Assembly (NCBI GenBank): GCA_023091735.1
Contig: JALKBU010000206.1
Coordinates: forward strand, 1-61,096
Length of the DNA: 61,096 bases
From: Trichomonas tenax
Taxonomy: Eukaryota > Parabasalia > Trichomonadida > Trichomonadidae
Direction: 5' to 3'
Of the stretch, positions 39,686-51,600 are shown piece after piece (the first letter of the stretch is position 1; each line of letters opens with the position of its first letter). A program made the position numbers and the translations under genes. A model generated the notes under the pieces. The model made no database searches. It saw only the letters and a list, made by a program, of their open reading frames with translations, and was not told where the DNA came from.

Positions 39686-39695
39686 GACATGTAAA
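39686..39695 (+). promoter_or_regulatory. GACATGTAAA element before the SET gene
   Basis: This element lies 9 nt before ATG 39704 and is the same word as at 21021 and, in part, at 33618. It is close enough to overlap a transcription start. Confidence 0.4.
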
Positions 39696-39703
39696 ATTGT
39701 TTT

Positions 39704-40513
39704 ATGAGTCAAAATGTCATAAAATATAAAAGAATGGAAGATGCAAATCTTCCCATTCCTGAAGCAAAAATTGCTAAACCAGTCAAAACACCACGGGATG
39801 AACTTAAAAAATCAGGACGGTTTACTGAAATAAGAACGCAAAATCCAGATATTAAAATCAAATTTTTCAATAATCATTCGAGAAAAGTATATTCTAAAGA
39901 CAAAATAGCACGAAGAGCACCTTCTGATAGAGAAATACCATCATTTGTCTGCTCAGGACGAAACATTGAAGATAAACTCCTTGTTTCTTCAATGGACTTC
40001 GAATCGCTCAAAAAGAACTTAAGATATCTCCGATTTGAAAAGAGTGGAATCCATTTATGGGGTGTTTTTTCAGCCTGCGCCTTCAGCCATGGAGAGCCTA
40101 TCGTTGAATACACAGGTGAACTTATTCGCCTATCTGTGACCGAAGTGAGGCAAAAATTCTACGAAACCGAAGGTAACCACGGTTCTTATATCTTCAGACT
40201 CGATAAAGATTTGTATATTGATGCAACACACAAAGGAGGAATCGCAAGATTCTTGAATCATAGCTGCGATCCAAATTGCAAAACGTGTGTTGTTGAAGCA
40301 GGCGGAAAACGTCACATTGTGATTTATGCGAAAAGAAATATCGAACCTTTCGAAGAATTAACATACGACTATAATCTTCCGTACGAAACTAAAGAGAAAG
40401 CGATCCGCTGTCTTTGCGGATCGACTAAATGTAGAGGATGGTTGAATTATACTGAGAATGTCGATGTTGACAGCACTCCAGATGATGAAGCTTATGATGT
40501 TAATGAACTTTAA
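39704..40513 (+). CDS. SET1: SET1/MLL-type histone H3K4 methyltransferase
   Basis: A compact 269-aa protein that is mostly SET domain plus post-SET. The SAM-binding segment is SGIHLWGVF (114-122). IARFLNHSCDPNC contains Asn185-His186-Ser187-Cys188, ELTYDY contains catalytic Tyr221 and Tyr223, and the zinc-binding post-SET RCLCGSTKCRGWLN has Cys236, 238 and 243. The wording DATHKGGIARF and the IVIYAKRNI segment are closest to Set1/MLL, so H3K4 methylation in the nucleus is expected, usually within a COMPASS complex. The ~100-residue N-terminus is short and basic; the RRM and n-SET regions of yeast Set1 are absent. The first in-frame ATG is 39704; Met11 (39734) is an alternative. The C-terminal tail is acidic. 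Confidence 0.9.
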   Translation: MSQNVIKYKRMEDANLPIPEAKIAKPVKTPRDELKKSGRFTEIRTQNPDIKIKFFNNHSRKVYSKDKIARRAPSDREIPSFVCSGRNIEDKLLVSSMDFESLKKNLRYLRFEKSGIHLWGVFSACAFSHGEPIVEYTGELIRLSVTEVRQKFYETEGNHGSYIFRLDKDLYIDATHKGGIARFLNHSCDPNCKTCVVEAGGKRHIVIYAKRNIEPFEELTYDYNLPYETKEKAIRCLCGSTKCRGWLNYTENVDVDSTPDDEAYDVNEL

Positions 40514-41377
40514 TACTATAATATTGTCATTATATTTATAAAATAGAATTATGTTATAACATCATCCTAATTTTTAATGATAAACTACAACCTATAATGA
40601 ATTTATATCATATTATTTATTTTTCGATGTTTTATTTATATATCATATCATGAATGGTTTTTAGTTTTGAGAAAAAAATCCGAGTGATTTAAACGTTATA
40701 AAAATGAATGAAAATTCCGAGTAACAAATCATTTTAAACATATTTCATCAATTAAAGCATAGAAACCGACTGAGGCGTTGTATCTTTAATAGATTCGACT
40801 AAGCACATTCTTTCATTCTACACAAAATTAAAAAGTAGAATTCTGATTTGCATTGAACTTCCTAATGAATGTTTAAATTATCATTCCTAAATACCTTTAC
40901 TAAAAAATTTAATGATCCTTTGTTAATATTGTTCTATTTCACATTACCAATTGAGTTAAAAATAAATTTAAAATGAAATTGATGGATTTATAAAAATCAT
41001 TTTCTTTAAATATTCAATAAGTAGATAACAATTCTATTTCTATAAACAGATTATATAATAACTTATTCATATATTAATAACACTTAAACTATCTGAAAAT
41101 TAAATACCAAAGAGATATTTTGATGTTTATGCACCAGTGAAAATTGAATTTTTGAACATTCGTTTATTACTTATGAAACATTAATAAATTAGATGTAAAG
41201 CATAATTATTAACCAATTTTCAAAAAAAAAAAATGTTTCGAAAATCATAAAATTAAATGAAATTTTCTCAAATTTTTGTTATGGCTATGTTTAGAATACT
41301 ATGGAGTAATAAAATACCGCAAAATCGGCGAGTCTTACAAAAAACAAAATCGAACACAGTTTTTCAAATTCACCAAA
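40514..41377. other. AT-rich spacer
   Basis: No gene or repeat was recognised. The open frame continues upstream of 41378 to 41276 but has no ATG there. Confidence 0.55.
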
Positions 41378-43663
41378 ATGTCTCTTGAAGAACTTTTTCG
41401 TCAAGCGGAGTGTTTAGAAAGCGGCCGCAAAAACGGGACATCGAACTCGATCGGGTTGAACCAAATAGGTGGTTTTTTCGACAAAGTAGCAACAGATCAA
41501 GAATATTCGATTGAAGGCCGACTTTTTCTAGCGCAAAGTGGTATTGATTCCGCAAAAATAGAACATCTGATCGAAGCAATTATCGCTGAAGAAAATAAGA
41601 CGACGAAAGAATCAAATTCAGGAATAATTCAAAATAAACTTGAACACATTCATTATCCGAGATTGGCATCACAACAGGTTGAATACATCAGAATGCAGAA
41701 AATGAACAACATGTGGCATGATTTCCTTGATGAAGCTTTAGAAGAAATAACAAACACGAGAAAATCGAGATTGGTCGTCGACACATCTATAAAATACTTC
41801 AATGGAGACTCAAATTCTGTCCAAGCATTTCAAACACGCGCTAAATCTTATGCAACACATATGTCGAATTTCAAAAACCCATGCCAAATTATTTCAGACT
41901 CTTTAGCATCATTGGATGAAATCTCATCAATACTGGAGCCAAATACGAAGACACAGATTGGATTTTTCAGAGCTTTCGATTCGATTTTAGATAAAAGCTT
42001 CTTTACGAATATTGAAGACATTGGATACCAAGCAACACAACCAGACGGTATCAGAGCAATGGCTAACGGAAGTATTTCATTCATGCAACAACAATATCGC
42101 GAGGAAAATCTTAAAAATATTACAACATATGATGCGATCGATTTATTCGTTCAGGACAAGTATCCTGATGGAATGGCGCCATGGGCACACATCTGGGTTG
42201 CTTTGAGGGCCGGATTATACGATTTAGTTGAAGAAATCGTTAAAAGACACACGAGAAACAAAGTTAAATCTGAATTATTGGATTTCTTGGAAGCACTCAA
42301 AAAATTTGTCATCACGAAGTTAGAGATCCCAACGCAGGACGCAAGATCACAGTTCGCTATCGACACAGCGAGTCTGCGTGATGATCCATTCCGTCAGCAT
42401 TGTCTCGCGTTTGCTGTTGGTCAGGAAATTCCATCTCAAACATCCGTTATTCTTTCTTCTGAAGATTTTATCTTTTCGTTGATTCAACCATTGAGATTCA
42501 CATCACCGAAGAGTGGAATCGATGCTTCTCTTCTCAGATCAGTTCAAGAGACAGTTTATAACGAAGCGAAGATTGTTTTCCCAGATTCTGGATTCATTCT
42601 TCCTCTTCTTCTCCTTCTTTCTCTCAACTTTGGAGCTTGCGGTGATGAACTCGCGAAATGCACAATATATCCATGCGAGATTGTTCACGCTTGCATTGCT
42701 TTGAAGGCAGCAAATCTCTGGGACTCTCCTGCGATACAGAACATGATTGGGCAGTTTGTCACATTCCTTCCAAACCAATTATGCGGTCGTGCAGTTGATT
42801 ATCTTTCATTCGCTGCTGATCATAAGTTGTTGGCTGATTACTTGCTCCATCTTGAGCCATCCACTGCCTCAATGACTCTCGAAGGACGTCCAGTCGCTGC
42901 AGAACTTCTTCAACAGGATATTGCTTCATTAGTCATCTCTGTTCGCTCTCTCAAACTCGCTTCTATTGTCGATGATGTCGAAGGCACATTTCAGATTGTC
43001 GAAGGACTCATCGATGGTGAAATGCTTTCCAATGTCGAACTTTGTGAAGCTGTTCCAATTGCAACACAACTTTGCAAGAGATTGCACTCACGCGGTGATG
43101 AACTACACTCTACACGCGCTCAGAGATGTGCTTTCGCCTTCGCTTTGGCAGCACTTGCACAACTCAACAGCATCGGTCTCTCCATGCTTGATAAATTGAT
43201 CACAGACTGTGAAGAGCTGAATAAGACAGTCTTTGATGATACACAGCTCGAAACAATGATTGTTAACTCAATTCGCTGCCTCTGCCACGTCGCTAAAGTT
43301 TTCTCACACTTGCAACGTGGTGATTCCAAGGGTGCTTTGGCTTTAGCTTCTTCCGCTCCTCACGTTATTCCAACGAAGCCAGAGCAAGTCAATGCTGCTC
43401 TCCGATTCGCAAGTCCGGACAGCATCTTCAGAAAGATCGATTTCTCGAGCCAATACATGGGCACAGACTTCGGTTATACTGTCCGCAGCGTCTTTGGTTC
43501 TGATGGCGATATCTCTATTGTTGGTGCCAAGTGTTGGTCCGCTTGTGTTAGAATGATCGCTGATGTCTCAGTCAGACTCGCAAATGAGGCAAAGAGATTC
43601 GACAGCAATGAGTCTTTGGCAGCTTTGAATAACTTCATTAGTTTGCTAAAAATAGATGAATAA
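41378..43663 (+). CDS. nucleoporin Nup93/Nic96-like
   Basis: A 761-aa all-helical protein beginning MSLEELFRQAECLE. The frame is open back to 41276 but contains no earlier ATG. The short N-terminal coiled region, the central alpha-solenoid, and segments such as the one ending YPDGMAPWAHIWVALRAGLY and the C-terminal helical repeats match the Nic96/Nup93 family, a linker of the nuclear pore inner ring. No FG repeats, membrane spans or enzyme motifs occur. Its composition becomes more GC-rich toward the 3' half, as in other well-conserved genes here. The assignment is from pattern recognition of a divergent family and should be checked by profile search. Confidence 0.75.
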   Translation: MSLEELFRQAECLESGRKNGTSNSIGLNQIGGFFDKVATDQEYSIEGRLFLAQSGIDSAKIEHLIEAIIAEENKTTKESNSGIIQNKLEHIHYPRLASQQVEYIRMQKMNNMWHDFLDEALEEITNTRKSRLVVDTSIKYFNGDSNSVQAFQTRAKSYATHMSNFKNPCQIISDSLASLDEISSILEPNTKTQIGFFRAFDSILDKSFFTNIEDIGYQATQPDGIRAMANGSISFMQQQYREENLKNITTYDAIDLFVQDKYPDGMAPWAHIWVALRAGLYDLVEEIVKRHTRNKVKSELLDFLEALKKFVITKLEIPTQDARSQFAIDTASLRDDPFRQHCLAFAVGQEIPSQTSVILSSEDFIFSLIQPLRFTSPKSGIDASLLRSVQETVYNEAKIVFPDSGFILPLLLLLSLNFGACGDELAKCTIYPCEIVHACIALKAANLWDSPAIQNMIGQFVTFLPNQLCGRAVDYLSFAADHKLLADYLLHLEPSTASMTLEGRPVAAELLQQDIASLVISVRSLKLASIVDDVEGTFQIVEGLIDGEMLSNVELCEAVPIATQLCKRLHSRGDELHSTRAQRCAFAFALAALAQLNSIGLSMLDKLITDCEELNKTVFDDTQLETMIVNSIRCLCHVAKVFSHLQRGDSKGALALASSAPHVIPTKPEQVNAALRFASPDSIFRKIDFSSQYMGTDFGYTVRSVFGSDGDISIVGAKCWSACVRMIADVSVRLANEAKRFDSNESLAALNNFISLLKIDE

Positions 43664-44844
43664 CTTATATTTATTATTTTATTTGATAAACATAGAACAT
43701 ATACTATTAGAAAAATATGAAATTTTATAATTTTTTTAAAAACTAAACAACAGCTCTAACATATCATACATTATATAAAGGTTTAGAAAATACGCTATTA
43801 AATATGTAATAAGAAAAAACAACGAAATTTTACATAAAACTCTAAATTGGAGTAAATCATAGTTTTTCATATATTTACATTATTCTATGGGAAAATAATG
43901 TAAATTGGTCGATGCTGGAGTGCTTTTGATTGCAAATTAAATAATTCAATTTACATTATAATTCCATTACGTAGAAATATACTGATATGCTTCTCTTTAC
44001 TTGAATTTAGGCACTCAAAGAAGTTACATGATTAATCATGATTAATGATGCTGGCATCGGATTTAAAAATATATCAAAAAACGATCTCTGCTTTTTAACG
44101 TTTATAATATCGTCTCCAAACGATCTCATATTTATTGTTTAGAAATTGATTACTCAAAAAAATCATTATCTTTATGATATTCATATTATATTCTATTGCT
44201 ATAATTAAAAATTATCATACTAACATATTATCATACAACTACGCGTCTCATGTGTAAGCAATCACTTATACATCAAACACATGTTGTAGTATAAAAAAGT
44301 CATTTGTGTCAAATACAAAAAAATGTTGACATTTGACAAATCTCATTATTGGATGAATATCAAAACGTTTTGATATTAGCATTGATTACTATAGATGCGC
44401 GTATTAATTCTCATATTTACAGAGTCGTCAAATATATATATAATCTATGATATTATTAAAATATATTGCCAAATAAAATGCTGAATTACAATGTATTATT
44501 GTAAACCATCAAAATCAAACCTTCACATGTAAAATCCTCGAAAATTTATGTTCGAAAATTTTGAAGGATTTTTTTGTGAGGTTTACAATGTGCCGACTTT
44601 TGAATGTTTCTATAGTTTACATATTCGCAAAATGCTTTAAAATTGCCATTTTTTTGACAAATGTTGGAGGTTTTGTGAATGGCACAAACATTGATGCTGT
44701 GAGGGAGGAGAAGGCAATATTATCAACTAAAAAAGAACCAAAGGCGAAAATTTCGAAGTTAAAGATAGAAAACAATTTATAACATTATTACCAATCTAGA
44801 TAAAACGCTGCATATCGAAGTTTCTAACGAAAAAAACTCCGCAT
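43664..44844. other. AT-rich spacer
   Basis: No supported gene was seen. A small frame ending at 44782 starts from TTG (or ATG 44591 in AT-rich context) and has no motif. A short hairpin TTTACATTATT/AATAATGTAAA lies at ~43874-43905. CACATGTAAAA at ~44524 resembles the recurrent upstream element but precedes no convincing gene. Confidence 0.5.
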
Positions 44845-45243
44845 CTATTTGCGAGCAGACTCTTTCATGACACGAGTTGAGACGAGTCTTGAGATTTTTG
44901 TGTATATGCGGTTTAGTGTTGAAATTCCAAGTGCCATCAAGCAAAAATATCCACCATCTGCTTGTTCATAAACTTGACATATTTGACAATAGCGTAAAGC
45001 TGTCGAACGCTTGAAAGCTATACCATGGCGAGCGCAGTGATCACGTATATAAAGCATAGCATCCTCTGGGGTGTGGAACTTACCTTCATTTGAGTCTGCA
45101 AGGTTGAATGGGATCAAAACATCTCTTGTTGTGTGATATTCAGTCATAGAAAAAGGCATAGTGAGAGACGGCAAGGGCTTGAAGACTTCCGGCTGGAAAA
45201 ACTGCTGTGTTTGTGTTTGTACAGTTGAAGCTGGATTAATCAT
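44845..45243 (-). CDS. small unknown protein with a possible FAR1/WRKY-like DNA-binding segment
   Basis: A 132-aa protein starting at the first real ATG (45243); the frame further upstream lacks ATG. The N-terminal ~35 residues are Gln/Thr/Pro-rich. The middle (KFHTPEDAMLYIRDHCARHG, then IAFKRSTALRYCQICQVYEQ) has the spacing of an N-terminal FAR1-type zinc/DNA-binding fold (a helix followed by a C..C strand pair), but one zinc-ligand pair is not apparent. The C-terminus is basic. Better GC content and codon use than the flanks support a real gene. Function is not assignable; nuclear DNA binding is a weak inference. Confidence 0.6.
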   Translation of the reverse strand: MINPASTVQTQTQQFFQPEVFKPLPSLTMPFSMTEYHTTRDVLIPFNLADSNEGKFHTPEDAMLYIRDHCARHGIAFKRSTALRYCQICQVYEQADGGYFCLMALGISTLNRIYTKISRLVSTRVMKESARK

Positions 45244-46652
45244 TCTTGAATAAAAAAAAATATTTTTGAATACGCTCTCAAAAATCAAAATCAATCACAA
45301 ATTTTTGATCATGGAGCGGCTATTTTATTTGGTCGCAATCATTTTTACCAAAAACATATTCTAAAATAATTATATAAAACACAAAAATTTGTAAGGTTGG
45401 TAGATTGTGCTCCAAAACAATTATTAAAACATATTTCAATGTTTTTGAATTGAAGTTATAATGAAAAATTTTATTAACAATTTCATATTGTAAACGATAT
45501 CTAAGACATAAAAATTATATTGGATATAGGTTTTCACTGCTTATTCTAAAACTTCCAATAAATCATTGAATGACAAATAATCAGCATCTAATTTTTGATT
45601 TGAAAATGATCATCGCTAATTTTTGAACGCAAAATTATCGTCAAAATGTGATCAAAAAATTATCATCATATGTGCGATCACCAGCTATTTGTTGACTGAT
45701 TTTTCAAATTTTAGATAACGGCGAAACTAAAAACGATTTTTTTGTTCTTCGAAAAATTTTATAAAGAAATATCAATTTTGCCTGCTGGCATCTTCATACC
45801 TAGATTGTACTGCAATTCACAATACTACATTCAGGACTTATTTTGCATTATTTAACATCAAAGATATCTGTTCAATTTGGAAAATTTGGTTTATCCATGC
45901 TCGTAAGCTGTATATCATTTAAACATAATATATATAGCTTAAATTTTGAATGAAACACCATATATTCCATTCATAATTCATCCACAAATATCAGGCCGGA
46001 AAATAAAAATTGATCTTTTTTGATTATATAAGTTCCTCATAAATTTATATAATTATTGCCACAAGAGTTTCTTTCAAATTCATAGTCTATAATGCCCTGA
46101 AAACTCCTAAAAAATTATTTTCTTGTAAACTTTATGAATTTCAAAATAGACATATACAATTGATGTTTCTCTTTGATTTTTTAATACAATATATAAATGT
46201 CATAGGTAAGTGCAACCATATAGTTTGTTTTGGTATATCTCTTGCCCAAACCAACTTTTTAGATATCTGCCTCTTGTTTGTGATACAATGGAATTTCTCA
46301 AAAACAATATCAAAACAATGATATCCAGATATGAGTCTATTTATTTCAATAATCAAAAAATAATTTTAATTCATCAATGGTAAGGAGCCGTTTTGAACAT
46401 TTTTATAAGGATATAAGACATAGTGTATCATGAATCAGCTATTAGCAACTATAACTGATTCTCATGTTTCAAAAAATTGACACTACCATTCAAAATCTCG
46501 AATTGAGTGAAATATCAATATTTTTGCATAAAACATTGATATCCGACTTCATTACACAAATGACATTAATTTCATTCATGTGTTGATTGATTTTATATTT
46601 GTTATGGAGCGAGATATCAATGTTTTGTGGACAAATATGATCGATTTTTTAA
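45244..46652. other. AT-rich spacer
   Basis: No gene was seen. Numerous AAAATT/AATTTT words occur without period. Confidence 0.5.
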
Positions 46653-46755
46653 AACACATCTATTTATCGATGTCTTACATGAAGCAATTATACGCTGTTA
46701 GCTAAATGTGTAATATATTCATGCTTCTTGTAAAATATCGATAAATAGATGTGTT
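46653..46755. repeat. long hairpin H4, 34-bp stem
   Basis: Arms 46653-46686 and 46722-46755 (core ACACATCTATTTATCGAT) are inverted copies with three differences, one of which would be G-U in RNA. The loop is 35 nt. There is no coding potential. Confidence 0.88.
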
Positions 46756-46951
46756 GTTAAAGATTGCACAATTATGTAACAATTTTCTTGAGATTGCAAA
46801 TGAGAAAGCGTTTCTAATCATTTCCGCACAATAAAATCACTTCGAAGCATTCTCACAATAAACAGAAACAATTTTGAGTTTTTCTTTTTTTAGGCTATCA
46901 TGTAGAGTGATTCATTTCATATAAAGGAACTGCAGCTATATGTAGTGAATC

Positions 46952-47038
46952 ATGACGATCTTGCCAAAATTCTCGAGAAAAAAGCTTGATGAAATTGGAA
47001 TTTTTCTCGCTGCAATGCTGTTCGCAAAAGGTCATCAT
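46952..47038. repeat. imperfect nested hairpin H7
   Basis: The outer ATGACGATC..TTGC region (from 46952) pairs with the arm ending GTCATCAT at 47038. An inner 9-bp CGAGAAAAA/TTTTTCTCG stem closes a smaller loop. The match needs bulges, so this is an eroded member of the class. Confidence 0.5.
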
Positions 47039-47329
47039 GGATATATAACAATTTGTGAGCAGTAATACTGCGTGAAAAATTGCGATTTCCAATTTTTTTC
47101 AAAATCATCATGAAAAAAGACCAACTGCAATGGACAGTGAGATATTCTATCTAGCGAGCCATTATTCATGATAATATTACTCAAACACATTTAACATATG
47201 AAACTCTTCGAAATTTCATAGTTTTCTTGGGTCAATTCTACTCCCAAGTTTCAAAAATGTCTATGCAAAGCATCTTGTGAACAGAATTGCCTCAAAAAAC
47301 CATGAAATCGCAAAAAAAAGAACTTTTTA

Positions 47330-47400
47330 AATTTCATCACAAGGAGTGACTGTCTGCAGAGTCATATCCTAAGCAGTCAGTCACTCCTTGTGATGACATT
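47330..47400. repeat. long hairpin H3, 28-bp stem
   Basis: Arms 47330-47357 and 47373-47400 (core CATCACAAGGAGTGACTG) differ at two positions, with a 15-nt loop. It is ~260 bp upstream of the Myb gene and could lie in its regulatory region. Confidence 0.88.
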
Positions 47401-47658
47401 GGTTCATTTCATGCAGTATGATAAACTTTTGTAAGATAAACGATCCAACAAAAACACTTAACTATCACTTTTTTGAAGATTGATTTCGGACGCTACGATC
47501 CCCAAGCAAAAGATTTCTAAGAGTGGAAAAAAATTAACGATAAACGTTGAAATAAAATAACCTTATATATTCAAAAAATAACTCCATTCAAATTCTTCTC
47601 AAAAGATGTAACTATTGAAAATTCTGAGGATACATTTTTTGAGAACCAAATTTTATTG

Positions 47659-48171
47659 ATGTCAATGAAATCTCTTTTACCGCCCAAAAAATTGTGGACG
47701 AAAGAAGAGGATTCCCTCCTGACATTCGTTGTCCAATCTTTCGGACCTAGAAAATGGATTTCTATCGCTGAACATATTCCAGGGAGAACAGGAAAGCAGT
47801 GCAGGGAGCGCTGGATGAGCCACATTTCACCTGAGTTGATAAATTCGGACTGGAATCCAAATGATGATGAAAGATTGATCAATTTACACAAAATGCTTGG
47901 AAATAAATGGGCCAAAATTGCTCATTACTTCCCAGGAAGGCCACCGAATGCCGTTAAGAACCGTTGGAACTGCATTTTGAGGAAGAAAAATAGAGAATCG
48001 CGTGAAAGTCCTTGTCCGTCTGTGCCAGCGGAGCGCACAGCCGAACAAACGAAAATGGAGCCAGAAAAAATTTATGTAGATACTTTCTTTGATATAGATT
48101 CTTCGAACGTCTTTAATACAGACAAATCAAACCTGTTCTTTGAGAATCAGCTGTTCACTGCAGACTTTTAA
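47659..48171 (+). CDS. two-repeat Myb DNA-binding protein
   Basis: A 170-aa nuclear factor with two tandem Myb repeats (~residues 11-60 and 62-112). Repeat one reads KLWTKEEDSLL...GPRKWISIAEHI then GRTGKQCRERW; repeat two reads SDWNPNDDERLI...LGNKWAKIAHYF then GRPPNAVKNRW. Most core tryptophans are kept; the residues ahead of recognition helix two (NAVKNRW) match R3-type repeats. Trichomonads carry hundreds of such small R2R3 proteins, several known to regulate iron-responsive adhesin genes; the target of this one is unknown. The tail is Ser/Asp/Phe-rich. The open frame begins with TTG at 47656, so I take ATG 47659; ATG 47665 is also possible. The stop overlaps TAAA. Confidence 0.9.
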   Translation: MSMKSLLPPKKLWTKEEDSLLTFVVQSFGPRKWISIAEHIPGRTGKQCRERWMSHISPELINSDWNPNDDERLINLHKMLGNKWAKIAHYFPGRPPNAVKNRWNCILRKKNRESRESPCPSVPAERTAEQTKMEPEKIYVDTFFDIDSSNVFNTDKSNLFFENQLFTADF

Positions 48172-48681
48172 ATATAAATTGTTAGTTTTTCTTTCTAATT
48201 TAATTTTTTTTTAAAATAATTTCTTTCCTGCATTGCAAAATATTGATAAGTACATATATACACATATTGCAGATTGTTGTTTTATGTCTTTATTGGATTT
48301 ATTAGTATTTATTTCAAATTTGAATTCATGATTGATACTTGATTAAGCAAATATGGATAAATGATCATCATTGATGGTATATTTGTGACCCTACTAAATA
48401 TAATTATCTATTTGTGTTAAATATATTTCGAAATATATTTTCATAATGTCAGTGTATAATGCCGATCTCCTTTGGTGTTGTAGCCTTTGTTATGTGGCTT
48501 ATTTGAGAAAGACTTTGAAATATCTTTTGTAATTTTTCGAATCCAAAAATATCGAATGATGTTTCAATTGACTTAAGTGCTTCATACGAGGAATGGGAAC
48601 TTCATTATGAAGTTCGATTTATTCCATAAAAATAAACTGGTCGTCAAAATAAGAAAAAAAAAGATTTTTAGTTTAACATTA
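48172..48681. other. convergent 3' spacer
   Basis: AT-rich DNA between the convergent Myb and TRAPPC8 genes; nothing else was seen. Confidence 0.6.
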
Positions 48682-51600
48682 TTATTCAATTGATACTCTG
48701 AAATCTTGATGAACTTGAATTACACCACTCTCGCGGCTGGTGATTCCAGAGAATGATATTCCAGGAATCCTGTAAACGCCTGGTTTGAAAGCCATGGCCG
48801 TGAATTCGGCTTTGTATCCATTTGCTTCGCATAATGTCACTTTGGTGACGCCGACCCATCTGCACGCAGTCGGTCCGAGCTTATCTCTTGTGACGAACGC
48901 GAATGGGAGTGGAGATATCATTGTATCTTCCTCAAGTCTTTCAGCTCTCACTATGACCTTGATTAACCCGCCTCTTTGGATTTCAACATGGGACTTGCAA
49001 TCGATAACAAATCTGTGTGGTTTCTTTGTTGCCGTAAAGCTGATATTCTTCTGTGAAAGGAGTACATTGTCACCATCACCGATTGTAAAGAGAACAGCGA
49101 GTGGTGCATTGCCCATCATTTCAATTCTCCATGGCTCGACAGTCTCCTCTGTTTCATCTGCAGGGAAAACAACGCATGTCTCAGGAACATTGGCTTTAAG
49201 TGGATCTTTGTTGATTGGAAGAGTTTTAACAATATGTCCTGAGTGTGACATGAAGCCGTAGAGCCTAAGTCCATCGAGAGCTGGTGTAAGTGTCATTGCG
49301 ACCGCATGACCGCAGTTATCATTGCCACGCTTGAATGCACGTGTCTCGATCTTAGCTGCTGGAGCAACAGAAACTTTGGCAATTGCAAATCCGCACTTAT
49401 TGTTCTGTATAGAAGCGACAAAGTGGAATGTGTTATCGTTGAGCTTTGTGGCTCTGAAGATGAGAGGGATATTGTACTTGTTTCCAGGCAACAACTCTTC
49501 ATGGATTGTAACAACGGAGCATTCACCAATATTCTCTGTACCTCCCGCATATGTAATTGAGTGAGGATGATCAAATGCGATACTGAAAGATTTGATTAGA
49601 TGCTCACCGCGATTCTCAATGACAGCATTGAACCTGATGCACTGCCATGCTATGACTTTTTCTGGGAGACCTTCAATGGAGAGTGAAATCTGTGGGAATC
49701 CTTTGACGACGCTGAATTCGAGTGGTCCGCATTCGATCTCAGTATCAACATAGCCCCAGTAATTCTTGGCGAATTTGGCAATCTTGAAGTCTCCTTCAGC
49801 GTGCGCAGTGAATCCATACTTAATATCGCTGCATTTGAAGTCCTTGATATCCTTGTTGGTAACATGATCGATCTCGAAGATGTTATCACCTGTTGCAGAT
49901 CCAGTGTATTCAGGAACGAGAACAGAAGTATCGAGGTGAACAGTGAACTTGTAGCGGTTGTAGAGAGTGATGACAAAGAAAACTTTCTGGTCAAGACCAA
50001 TAACTTTCTTTGAATCCGTCGGAACAACAGCATCCCAATGTTCAATAGACTTCGTGAATGATCTGTCGAGTCTGATTGAATGCCAGTTATCGACGTCACG
50101 TTCTACATTAGTGAACTCTGATTTCTCGAGACCGAAGAATTCTGGAGTTGATGAATCAATCATTCTTAAACTCTTGACTTCAACTAATGGATTGATTCGA
50201 ATGTTGAGAACGGATTTTGACATTGAAGGATCGTTATATGGTGCAAAGAATTGCGAAATAGTCCTTTCATGGAGCCATGGCTGAAGTTTTCTTAAGCTCA
50301 AAAGCTCTTTGCATTCGGAGAGAGAACGAGCGCCCTGGCCAAGGTTGAAGAGTGCAATTGTCTTGTCGAGCCAGACGTTCTGATATATGAGTGGCCAGTT
50401 GTCCTTAGGAAGAACTTTCATGAGCCATATCGCGCACCTCAAAGCGTGTGAATGTTGTCCACATTGTTTGTAGAGTGATAACGCAAATGACGTGTAGTTC
50501 CAGGACTTGTGGTCATTGCGAGTGAGGCCTGCAAACCTTTCATAGACCAATGCTGTGATCAAGATTTTATTATGTGATGCTCCTTGCCATAATTTTCTGA
50601 TATTATCGAGAAGCTTCTTGCAAAGTGTAAGCGCAAGATCTTCTTCACCCATTGCTGAGTGAAACTCAATCGCGAGCATTGGAATATATAAAATAAGTCT
50701 TAAGTTGTTTGTTGAAGCAATATAGGACAAAATATCGATGATATCACGCTTAAATGGCTGAGATCCTTGCATAGGAAGAACTAAATGAGTGAGAGCAATG
50801 ATAAAATGAGCATTAACACGAAGTGTTGGTTGATTGTCAAGATTTTTGATGAAAAGATCGTAATTCTTCTGAGCATCAGCATACTTTCCTGTGATAAGGA
50901 ATAAAGAAGCAAGTTGTGAATAAATAATCTTTTTCCATGGAATTTGATAAACATGCGTAACACGCTCTGGAGCCGAGTTCTTTGACTTGAAGAAGTTTTT
51001 AACTGAATTCGAGAATTTGTTTTGCTCTTCAAATTCGAACATTCTTGCAGAAATAGTGCGCTTAATGTATTTATCAACTATTTCGCATATTTTGTTGACA
51101 GCAATCCTTGAGTTCGCAAAATCGGCATCTGTTATGTATTGGCAGAATTTTGGATCATTAATAATATGACCATCGTATCTGAACATGTTTCGTGCGACAA
51201 CCATATCCGGTGTGACCGTAGATTTCAATGTGCGTGTTCTAAATGGGAAAGCAATAACATCTTCGAAACTTCCTCTTCCTTGTGTCAATTCTTTTGGTGT
51301 ATCAGACGAAACGAGAGTGTCGTAGACGACAATTTTAACAATTGGAATTGTTGTCAAGAATTCCCTCATCCATTCAGGGAAATTGAGTAATTTTCTTAAT
51401 TCTTCTGCCGATAAACTAGGATTTCCGTGTGCTACAGCGTAAACAATTGTTTGAGGAAGGTCAAAGAAGTCGAATTCTGAGTATCTGAGTGAAGAACACA
51501 GATTATAAACAAGCCTTTTGTACCAAGGCGGAGATGAGGACTCGCTAGATGGAAATCGAAGTTTTCCTTTGAGCGATCCGTAGTCAGGACTGAATTCTGG

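Noticed and set aside
44561..44782. 73-codon frame before the small minus-strand gene
   Set aside because: It begins with TTG, is AT-rich and its only ATG option gives an unremarkable 60-codon frame without an initiator.
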